From the NCBI GenBank assembly GCA_016839845.1, contig JAEOTL010000115.1, forward strand, positions 1-12,934: 12,934 nucleotides of DNA. The letters are read 5' to 3'. Below the pieces are notes generated by a model that saw only the letters and a list, made by a program, of their open reading frames with translations, did not search any database and was not told where the DNA came from. The position numbers and the translations under genes are program-made. Below are positions 1-6,003 of this stretch, in pieces; positions within the stretch are counted from its first letter, which is position 1; every line of letters starts with the position of its first letter. This DNA is from Promethearchaeota archaeon (GTDB lineage Archaea; Asgardarchaeota; Lokiarchaeia; Sigynarchaeales; SOKP01).

Positions 1-2
1 CG

Positions 3-713
3 GGTTCTGATATGTGTCAAACTAATACATTTGGATCGACCCCATTAAATTTACGTCGTCATAACCTTGAAGGAAGAATTGGAGAAATAATTGAAAAGGC
101 TTTGGATAACATAAAAGAAGTTTGTCCGACAGAAAACTTAATTGTTGGGGATATTGGTCCAACAGGAGAATTTAGACCTCCGGTGGGAGAAGCAACAAGC
201 GAAGAATGGCATTCTAGCTTCACTACCCAAGCAAAGTTGTTAGAAAAAGGAGTTGACTTGTTTCATATTGAAACCATATCTGATTTACAGGAAATTATAA
301 CGGCCATCCAAGCATTAAGAGAAGTATCAAGCAAACCCATTATTGCTTCTATAACATATAAGAAGACGAAGAGGGGTTACTTTACCATCATGGGAGATTC
401 ATTAGAAAAATGTCTAAGAGCGTTGGAAACGGAAAATGTTGATGTAATAGGAGCAAATTGCACTCTTGGTTCAGCGGATATGATTGATTTATTAGAACAA
501 GCTGTTAATCTTACAGAGAAACCAATTTCTGTTAAGCCTAATGCGGGTCAACCTCGAGTTGAGGGTATTAATACTTACTATGATCAACCTATACAAGATT
601 TTGCCCAGGATATTCAAAAAATGATAAATTTAGGCGCAAAGATAGTTGGTGGATGTTGTGGAACAACACCACAGACAATTAATGAAATTCGAAAAATTAT
701 TGATTCAATCTAG
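3..713 (+). CDS. Homocysteine S-methyltransferase-type (Hcy-binding) protein, 5' end outside window
   Basis: This is the C-terminal ~237 residues of a zinc-dependent homocysteine methyltransferase domain, as in MetH N-terminal modules, MmuM and BHMT. The frame is open to the window edge and already reads GSD-M-CQTNTFG, the family's early 'GAD..xTNTFG' block. The ATG at 12 is therefore internal, and roughly 60 N-terminal residues are missing. Counting that ATG as residue 1, the expected zinc-ligand cysteines are visible: C150 in GANCTLG and C215-C216 in GGCCGTTPQTI. These bind and activate the homocysteine thiol. The domain ends soon after with a TAG stop and has no B12-binding or activation domain, so it is not a full MetH. 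The mttB-family gene starts 25 nt downstream on the same strand, so the two are probably cotranscribed. The methyl donor is unknown. A methyl-corrinoid protein, a methylamine or betaine-type donor, or S-methylmethionine are all possible. The fold is certain; the substrate is not. Confidence 0.88.
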   Translation, partial: GSDMCQTNTFGSTPLNLRRHNLEGRIGEIIEKALDNIKEVCPTENLIVGDIGPTGEFRPPVGEATSEEWHSSFTTQAKLLEKGVDLFHIETISDLQEIITAIQALREVSSKPIIASITYKKTKRGYFTIMGDSLEKCLRALETENVDVIGANCTLGSADMIDLLEQAVNLTEKPISVKPNAGQPRVEGINTYYDQPIQDFAQDIQKMINLGAKIVGGCCGTTPQTINEIRKIIDSI

Positions 714-724
714 AATTATATAAC

Positions 725-729
725 GAGGA
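725..729 (+). promoter_or_regulatory. Shine-Dalgarno site of the mttB-family gene
   Basis: GAGGA lies 9 nt upstream of the ATG at 739, inside the 25-nt gap after the preceding stop. It supports that ATG as the start and translation from a shared transcript. Confidence 0.55.
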
Positions 730-738
730 ATACCTTAG

Positions 739-2163
739 ATGCCAATAATTAGACCGCAAATTAAAGTATTAGATGATGAATATAAAAGATTAATATTAGA
801 AGAAGCCAAATCAATTATAGAAACTCAAGGAGTCTTCATTGAAAATCAGCAAGCAATCGCAATGTTTGATAAGCTTGGATTAAACCATGAAAACAAACGT
901 TATTTTATTCCATCAGATTTGGTAGAAAAATGTCTGGGGACTACTCCTCATCAAATTAAGTTATTTGATAGGGAAGGTGAGGAACATATGGAATTAAAAG
1001 AGGATCAGGTTCATTTTGACCCAGGCTCTGCAGCCATTTTTATTCTTGATGAAAACACAAGAAAGATAAGGGAAGGAAAATCTGCAGATTTTATAAGGTT
1101 TTCAAAAGTCGTAGAGCAATTAAAGTATATTGAAGCACAAAGTACTGCTTTGATTTATCAAGATGTTCCAACAGATGCTCAAGATTGGCATCGATTATAT
1201 TTAGCATTGTCTAATTGTCATAAACCCATAGTTACCGGGACATTTCGAAAAGAAAGCTTTTCTATTATGAGAGAAATGCTACTCGCATGTAGAAATTCAG
1301 AAGATGATCTTGCGAGAAAACCTTTAGCAATATTTGATGCGTGTCCTAGCCCTCCTCTGAAATGGTCTGATTTAACAACCCAATCCTTAATTGATGCTGC
1401 AATAAGTATGATTCCCTCTGAGTTTGTTTCAATGCCTTTAGCGGGAGCGAGTGCTCCAATTACTCTGATTGGATCAATCACCCAACACTGTGCGGAATGC
1501 CTTGCAGGTGTAGTAATAGTCCAGTTAGCTAAACAGGGAGCCCCTTTGATTTGGGGAGGATCACCAGCAGTGTTTGATATGAAGCATGGAACCACCCCCA
1601 TGGGAGCCATCGAAACAATGATGATCAATTTAGGAGATGTTGAGATGGGTAAATTTTTGAAACTACCTACTCATGCATATATGAGTCTTAGTGATTCAAA
1701 AATTCCCGATGGTCAAGCGGGTTTTGAAGCGGGAATGGGAGCATTACTTGCTGGTCTTGCCGGAATTAATATGATATCTGGTCCTGGAATGCTTGATTTT
1801 GAATCCACTCAAAGCATAGAGAAACTGGTAATAGATAATGAAATCGCGGGAATGGTTAAAAGATTACTTAACGGTATTGAAGATTACGGTGCACCCTTTG
1901 CTACAACGATATTAAAAGATTATGAGGAAAAAGAAGAACTATTATCGCACCCATCTACCTTGAAATACTTTAGAAAGGAACTATTCCTTCCGAGTCCTAT
2001 TATTGATAGGATGACAAGGGAATCATGGAAGGAAAATGGCTCTAAATCAGCAAGAAATAGGGCTAAAGAAATCGCATCAAACTTACTTAGGAAACCCCCC
2101 ATCAAATCTATTAATGAAAATTTAGCAAAAGATTTAAAAACTATAGCAGAAAGTTCGCTATAA
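739..2163 (+). CDS. MttB-family (trimethylamine/quaternary amine:corrinoid) methyltransferase, non-pyrrolysine type
   Basis: This complete 474-aa protein belongs to the MttB superfamily. Members move a methyl group from an N-methylated amine to the cobalt of a small corrinoid protein. Family blocks seen are DSKIPDGQAGFE (residues 319-330), ISGPGML (346-352) and LVIDNEI (363-369), within a TIM-barrel-length chain. Methanogen MttB carries pyrrolysine encoded by in-frame TAG. Here the frame is open from ATG 739 to TAA 2161-2163 with no amber codon. It therefore resembles the glycine betaine (MtgB), proline betaine, carnitine or similar non-Pyl members more than true trimethylamine MttB. A GAGGA ribosome site sits 9 nt before the start. 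The neighbouring Hcy-methyltransferase suggests that methyl groups end on homocysteine, but no corrinoid protein or RamA-type activator is visible in this window. The substrate cannot be read from sequence; the family call is strong. Confidence 0.88.
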   Translation: MPIIRPQIKVLDDEYKRLILEEAKSIIETQGVFIENQQAIAMFDKLGLNHENKRYFIPSDLVEKCLGTTPHQIKLFDREGEEHMELKEDQVHFDPGSAAIFILDENTRKIREGKSADFIRFSKVVEQLKYIEAQSTALIYQDVPTDAQDWHRLYLALSNCHKPIVTGTFRKESFSIMREMLLACRNSEDDLARKPLAIFDACPSPPLKWSDLTTQSLIDAAISMIPSEFVSMPLAGASAPITLIGSITQHCAECLAGVVIVQLAKQGAPLIWGGSPAVFDMKHGTTPMGAIETMMINLGDVEMGKFLKLPTHAYMSLSDSKIPDGQAGFEAGMGALLAGLAGINMISGPGMLDFESTQSIEKLVIDNEIAGMVKRLLNGIEDYGAPFATTILKDYEEKEELLSHPSTLKYFRKELFLPSPIIDRMTRESWKENGSKSARNRAKEIASNLLRKPPIKSINENLAKDLKTIAESSL

Positions 2164-2171
2164 TTTAATAT

Positions 2172-2887
2172 TTAGGTAATTTCTGCTAAATAATCTCCAT
2201 TTTCATAACTTGCTACAATTTTACAAGAATGATTAGTATCCAGAGAAATCTTTTTTAGTGTCTGAGGATCAACAAATAAAATCCTAAATTTTTCTCCCAT
2301 TAACCCTTTATATTCTATTTGAAGTCTAATTTCTCCAAAATAGTAACCCATTTGGAGATTTTTTTCTTGATACTTAAGGTGTTCTGGATTGGTTGTCATA
2401 CGGACATCTAAGGAATCTAAGATAATACACCCATTTGTATTAAGTAAAGTGCTTGAGAATTCTAAAAACTTCTTTAAACCTGATAAATCCTCAACAAACC
2501 CAATAGCCCGACCCATTAGTAAAATCGTGTCAAACCCGCCTTCCTTCAGGTTATAAACTGAGGTGCATTTTACATTCTTTACTCCTCTCTTTTTCATAAT
2601 TTCACAAGCAGTAGATGAGATATCTATTGCTAACACATTTAAACCTAAAGCTTGCATTTCAAGAGCATGAGGACCTACACCAGCACCAATATCTAACACG
2701 TTTCCACGTGATAATGAAATGCCTTGCTTATCGAGAGAAGAAAATTGACTTTTGTTTCGAAAATAAGTCGCAACAAATGGTTTTCTGTTTGTCCATCTTC
2801 TCGATGAAAAATAGCTTTTGCATTTTGATTACCTTCAAAATACTCCTTTAAAGCTAAACCGTATGGTTCCATTGGTTTTAGTAGCAT
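2172..2887 (-). pseudogene. Class I SAM-dependent methyltransferase, broken by a one-base frameshift
   Basis: Two overlapping minus-strand frames together make one methyltransferase. The first runs from ATG 2887 and carries the N-terminal block YGLALKEYF...AIFHREDGQTE. The second carries the SAM-binding motif I, VLDIGAGVGPHALEM, then the acidic-end strand AIDIS and a typical Rossmann remainder ending at TAA 2172-2174. Adding one A to the coding-strand GAAAAC run (+ strand T-run at 2781-2784) joins them as ...DGQTE-KPFVATYFRNKSQF..., and the span becomes 717 nt or 238 codons plus stop. Every joined residue fits this family, where a YF[R] block follows the 'R.DDG' motif. The gene converges on mttB (8-nt gap) and is divergent from the kor operon. 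As written the product would stop early, with the SAM site out of frame. A sequencing or assembly indel, a young pseudogene, or slippage at the A-run are all possible. The methyl acceptor is unknown. Confidence 0.8.
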
Positions 2888-2901
2888 TACTTAAATTTTC
2901 T

Positions 2902-2927
2902 TATAATAAGATTTAAATCTTCTTATA
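2902..2927. repeat. 26-bp near-perfect palindrome in the divergent promoter region
   Basis: The core AAGATTTAAATCTT (2908-2921) is a perfect 14-bp palindrome. Past one mismatched pair (2907/2922), five further pairs match (2902-2906 with 2923-2927), so 24 of 26 positions are symmetric. The central ATTTAAAT is also a good TATA-box candidate for the minus-strand methyltransferase, at about 25 nt from its ATG. The layout fits an operator for a dimeric regulator overlapping a promoter, though AT-rich DNA produces palindromes by chance more easily than balanced DNA. Confidence 0.5.
2911..2918 (-). promoter_or_regulatory. Candidate TATA box of the minus-strand methyltransferase
   Basis: ATTTAAAT lies 23-31 nt upstream of the ATG at 2887. 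With the usual archaeal TATA-to-start distance, transcription would begin at or within a few bases of the ATG. No Shine-Dalgarno sequence is seen there, so a leaderless mRNA is likely. Confidence 0.4.
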
Positions 2928-2975
2928 CCATACTTTTTTTACATCATAACTTTCAATTCTTTTGAAATTGATTGA

Positions 2976-3020
2976 TATTTATAATTGTTAAAATATTTCT
3001 TTACAATAATTAAATATTTA
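2976..3020 (+). promoter_or_regulatory. Candidate promoter of the kor operon
   Basis: Two TATA-like elements lie upstream of korD: TTTATAAT near 2979 and TTAAATAT near 3010, the latter inside the self-complementary TAAATATTTA at 3011-3020. The second would give a leader of about 35 nt containing the AAGGA at 3057-3061. Which one is used cannot be decided by eye. Confidence 0.3.
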
Positions 3021-3074
3021 GGAAGATGATACAACATTCCAAAATTAATCGAGAATAAGGAAAAGAAGTTCTCA

Positions 3075-3308
3075 TTGTTTTTAAACAAAGGTAGATGTGG
3101 TGGGTGTAGAGCATGCATAGCTGTGTGCCCTACAGGTATTTTGGAACTTAGTGATGAATTGAATTACAGAATTGCTTACGTTCCAAAAGTTAAGGAGGGG
3201 AAGGAAAAGTATTGTACAGGATGTAAACGCTGTGAATTTGCTTGTCCTGATTGGTGTATCTATGTTTTAGATGAAAAAGAAAGTCCAAGTGAGAAAGCAA
3301 AAACTTAA
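3075..3308 (+). CDS. korD: 2-oxoacid:ferredoxin oxidoreductase delta subunit (two [4Fe-4S] ferredoxin)
   Basis: This 77-aa ferredoxin-like subunit carries electrons from the catalytic subunits of a 2-oxoacid:ferredoxin oxidoreductase. Two classical cluster motifs are complete: C8-x2-C11-x2-C14-x3-C18-P and C47-x2-C50-x2-C53-x3-C57-P, each binding one [4Fe-4S]. The stretch between them (LSDELNYRIAYVP) is typical of KorD rather than of a free ferredoxin. The start is TTG at 3075. The frame is open back to 3030 but holds no ATG, GTG or other TTG there, and an AAGGA lies at 3057-3061. The gene opens the korD-A-B-C order usual for archaeal four-subunit enzymes, and korA follows after a 13-nt gap. 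A third cysteine in CPDWC (C61) is probably not a ligand. Confidence 0.9.
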   Translation: MFLNKGRCGGCRACIAVCPTGILELSDELNYRIAYVPKVKEGKEKYCTGCKRCEFACPDWCIYVLDEKESPSEKAKT

Positions 3309-3309
3309 T

Positions 3310-3316
3310 GAGGTGA
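3310..3316 (+). promoter_or_regulatory. Strong Shine-Dalgarno site that sets the korA start
   Basis: GAGGTGA lies 5 nt before the ATG at 3322. It decides against the in-frame ATG at 3271, which would overlap korD by 38 nt and add a lysine-rich tail foreign to the family. Confidence 0.75.
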
Positions 3317-3321
3317 AAAGA

Positions 3322-4494
3322 ATGAGTAGTATAAATGATAAAAGATATTTACCAGAAGGTAAGCATGTTATGATGGGTAACGTCGCTATGTCTGAGGGAG
3401 CTTTAGCAGCAGGCCTTGATTTTTTTGGGGGATATCCCATAACTCCAAGCACGGAAGTTATTGAACATTTGGCTAGGAGAATGCCCGAAGTGGGTGGGGT
3501 GTGCATGCAAATGGAGGATGAATTGGCGTCAATAAATGCCGTAATGGGTGCTTCATTAGTTGGTGCAAAAGCTATGACAGCAACGTCTGGTCCAGGGTTT
3601 TCTCTGATGGTTGAAACTATTAGCATGGCCGCCTGTTTAGAAATTCCATTTGTATTCTGTGATGTTCAAAGAAATGGACCCGGTACTGGATTTGTTACTG
3701 AACCGCATCACAATGATCTAGGTTTAATGCGCTTTGCGGGTAATGGAGAATTTGGTGTTATTGCATTGGCTCCGATGAATTGTCAAGAACTTTTCGACTT
3801 AACAATTACTGCATTCAACTTTGCCGAGACTTACCGTTGTCCTGTTTTTATCGTCTCCGATGCCTATTTAGGGCATCTTCATGAACCATTGTTTATTCCG
3901 CCAAAAGAAGAGATTATCAAGAAAGTAATTCCTCGTGAATTACCTGATGATCTTACGCATAAATTTACTTATTTTGATAGTAAAACTAAAACCTACATCA
4001 TCCCTAAACCGCCGATTATGGGCACTGATTATGTACCCTTAATGTTTCTTCATCAAGCACATAATTCTGGTGGAATGTCTTCTCAAAGAGAGGCGCTTCC
4101 TTTTACAAAGATGCTAACTGATAAACTTACCACGAACATAGATAAAATTTCTCTAACTGAAGAATATAAAATTGATGACGCTGAAATAATTATTATTGCT
4201 TATGGATTACCCGTAAGAACTAGTTATCGTGCTGTTGATATAGCACGTAAAGAGGGGATTAAAGTTGGGATTCTTAGACTGATTACTTTGTGGCCATTTC
4301 CAGATGAGAAAGTAAAGGATATAGTAAAAAATGCAAAAGCTGTTATTGTTCCTGAACTAAACTACATCGGCATAATTGCAGAACAAGTTGAGAGAGTCAC
4401 AGATTTAAATATCCCTATAATAAAAATTCCTAAAATATGTGACTTCCATCACCCAGATGATATTCTAAAAGTTATTAAGGAGATGGCAAAATAA
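3322..4494 (+). CDS. korA: 2-oxoacid:ferredoxin oxidoreductase alpha subunit
   Basis: This 390-aa subunit forms part of the active site, where a 2-oxoacid (2-oxoglutarate in the type enzyme) is decarboxylated on thiamine diphosphate to an acyl-CoA. The hallmark YPITPS is at residues 38-43, followed by TSGPG at 88-92. A C-terminal transketolase-like domain carries RLITLWPFP at 319-327. The length matches archaeal KorA/VorA subunits, with no fused gamma or ferredoxin domain because those are separate genes here. The ATG at 3322 is chosen for its strong GAGGTGA and because the family's conserved region starts at GNVAMSEGALAAG shortly after. The stop overlaps the korB start by one base (TAATG), which implies translational coupling. 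2-Oxoglutarate is the default substrate by similarity of layout; branched-chain or other 2-oxoacids remain possible. Confidence 0.92.
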   Translation: MSSINDKRYLPEGKHVMMGNVAMSEGALAAGLDFFGGYPITPSTEVIEHLARRMPEVGGVCMQMEDELASINAVMGASLVGAKAMTATSGPGFSLMVETISMAACLEIPFVFCDVQRNGPGTGFVTEPHHNDLGLMRFAGNGEFGVIALAPMNCQELFDLTITAFNFAETYRCPVFIVSDAYLGHLHEPLFIPPKEEIIKKVIPRELPDDLTHKFTYFDSKTKTYIIPKPPIMGTDYVPLMFLHQAHNSGGMSSQREALPFTKMLTDKLTTNIDKISLTEEYKIDDAEIIIIAYGLPVRTSYRAVDIARKEGIKVGILRLITLWPFPDEKVKDIVKNAKAVIVPELNYIGIIAEQVERVTDLNIPIIKIPKICDFHHPDDILKVIKEMAK

Positions 4495-5399
4495 TGTCAG
4501 CTTATCCAAGTGAACAACCGGAACATCCATACCTTTCTATTTCAATGCCAGGAAAATTTTTCAAGAGATATTTGTCACTTTTCTGTGCAGGATGCGGGTA
4601 TGGAATAATAGGTCATCTCTTTAATCGGGTATTTGAAGATGAAAAAGTAGATCCCAAATTACATCCAGTAGTTATAGGGATAGGATGTTATGGACAAATA
4701 TTATTGACTTTACATCATGCTACACAGAGAATATTAACATTGCATGGTCGGGCACCAGCACTAGCAACAGGAATGAAGATGGCAAACCCAAAAATGAAAC
4801 CAATTATTTTTACTGGAGATGGAGACAGTTTAGGGATTGGAGGAAATCATTTTATGCATATATGCCGAAGAAATCTTGATTGTGTTATACTCATTTTTAA
4901 CAATAGCATCTATGCAATGACTGGGGGGCAAGGAGCTCCAACAACTTTATTTGGAGCAATGAGTTCAACTACACCCTATAAAATGTTTGAATCTAGAGTT
5001 GATGGAGTAAAACTTGCACTCACAGCTGGTGCTTCTTATGTTGCGAGAACAACAGTGGCTCATCCACGTACATTAATGAAGTATTTTAGAAAGGGTTTAA
5101 AGCATAAAGGTACCGCTGTTATTGAAATCATTACTCCTTGTATTACATATTTTGGGAGAAAAAACCTTGATAGTTTAGGAGCTGAAAATCTAGGTATACA
5201 AGGTCAGAAAATGGATAATACTGGTATTATGATTGATTGGATAAAAAGAAACAGTGTGCGTATTAATCAAGCGAAATTTATGACAGAAGAGGAATTGATG
5301 AATAAATATATAATCGGGGAATTCAGATATGATCCGACCAAGCCAGAATATTCTGAAGAATACGAAAAAATAAAGAAAATTGCTATGGGGGAGAAGTAA
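4494..5399 (+). CDS. korB: 2-oxoacid:ferredoxin oxidoreductase beta subunit (thiamine diphosphate-binding)
   Basis: This 301-aa subunit binds thiamine diphosphate and Mg. The ThDP motif begins with GDGD at residues 108-111 and ends at N136-N137, followed by IYAMTGGQGAPTT, the diagnostic beta-subunit block. An N-terminal CAGCG (C31, C34) is the usual cysteine pair that, with later cysteines, helps hold a cluster near the cofactor in this family. The ATG overlaps the korA stop by one base, and AAGGAGA at 4478-4484 within korA serves as ribosome site. Its position between korA and korC and its length are standard. GGQGAPTT rather than the more common GGQ.SPTT is a small difference that could bear on substrate. 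Confidence 0.92.
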   Translation: MSAYPSEQPEHPYLSISMPGKFFKRYLSLFCAGCGYGIIGHLFNRVFEDEKVDPKLHPVVIGIGCYGQILLTLHHATQRILTLHGRAPALATGMKMANPKMKPIIFTGDGDSLGIGGNHFMHICRRNLDCVILIFNNSIYAMTGGQGAPTTLFGAMSSTTPYKMFESRVDGVKLALTAGASYVARTTVAHPRTLMKYFRKGLKHKGTAVIEIITPCITYFGRKNLDSLGAENLGIQGQKMDNTGIMIDWIKRNSVRINQAKFMTEEELMNKYIIGEFRYDPTKPEYSEEYEKIKKIAMGEK

Positions 5400-5402
5400 C
5401 GG

Positions 5403-5999
5403 TTGACTCGGTATGAAATACGTATTGCTGGATTTGGGGGACAGGGAGTAATTACATTGTCAAAAATGATAATTACTGCTACGTCACTTTATGAAAACTT
5501 GGCAGCTACTCAAACAGAGGCTTATTCAGCTAGTGCTAGAGGAGGAGCATGTTGGGCAGAAGTCGTAGTAGAATTAGATAAAAATGTTAGCACTATTGAT
5601 TATCCTCAAGCTTTACAACCTTATGATTTTTTAATTGTACTTTCTGGGGAATCTGCTGCTCGTGTTAGCCCTAGTCATTTTAAGACTGAAGAAAACACGG
5701 GATATTTAATCTGGGATCCTTCTACAATCAAGGATTTCCAGGTTGCAAAACAAATTCAAAAATCTTTAAGCATTCCCGTTCAAAAAATAGCAGTAGAGAA
5801 ATTTGGGAATATCGTGTTTGGCAATTCTATTCTTTTCGGGGCATTTACCATACTCTCGGGAATAATCTCAGAAGAATCTGCTATTGAGACTCTGAAAAAA
5901 TTTGTTCCAAGCTCAACAATCGATAAGAATATGGAAGCATTTGAACTTGGTAAAAAAGAAGCGCAGGACTTTATCACAAAATTAAAGGAGGGAAATTAG
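5403..5999 (+). CDS. korC: 2-oxoacid:ferredoxin oxidoreductase gamma subunit
   Basis: This 198-aa gamma subunit, of the domain thought to help bind CoA, begins with the characteristic GFGGQGV (residues 10-16). It carries the second family block SARGGACWAEVVV (R46-G47-G48). The start is TTG at 5403, set by GGGGGAG at 5387-5393 with a 9-nt spacer and by the fact that the GxGGQG strand begins only nine residues later. Only 3 nt separate it from korB and 4 nt from the next gene. It ends with TAG and completes a full set of four Kor subunits. Confidence 0.9.
   Translation: MTRYEIRIAGFGGQGVITLSKMIITATSLYENLAATQTEAYSASARGGACWAEVVVELDKNVSTIDYPQALQPYDFLIVLSGESAARVSPSHFKTEENTGYLIWDPSTIKDFQVAKQIQKSLSIPVQKIAVEKFGNIVFGNSILFGAFTILSGIISEESAIETLKKFVPSSTIDKNMEAFELGKKEAQDFITKLKEGN
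5985..5992 (+). promoter_or_regulatory. Strong Shine-Dalgarno site of the FrhB-PyrK fusion
   Basis: AAGGAGGG inside the end of korC lies 11 nt before the ATG at 6004. It is a near-full anti-SD match and shows that the fusion is translated from the kor transcript. Confidence 0.65.
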
Positions 6000-6003
6000 A
6001 AGT

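Noticed and set aside
1218..1628. 136-aa open frame on the minus strand inside the mttB-family gene
   Set aside because: It lies wholly opposite a conserved gene, resembles no family, and has no ribosome site. It is a shadow frame.
739..2163. True pyrrolysine-containing trimethylamine methyltransferase (mttB)
   Set aside because: No in-frame TAG occurs in the gene, and TAG serves as a normal stop elsewhere in the window.
2775..2790. Programmed -1 frameshifting as the first explanation for the split methyltransferase
   Set aside because: The site (AGAAAAC) does not fit the classical X-XXY-YYZ heptamer, and no downstream stem or pseudoknot stands out. A homopolymer indel is simpler, so slippage is kept only as an alternative.
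3271..3321. In-frame ATG at 3271 as the korA start
   Set aside because: It overlaps korD by 38 nt, adds a lysine-rich tail that is korD sequence read in another frame, and has no ribosome site. The ATG at 3322 has GAGGTGA 5 nt upstream.
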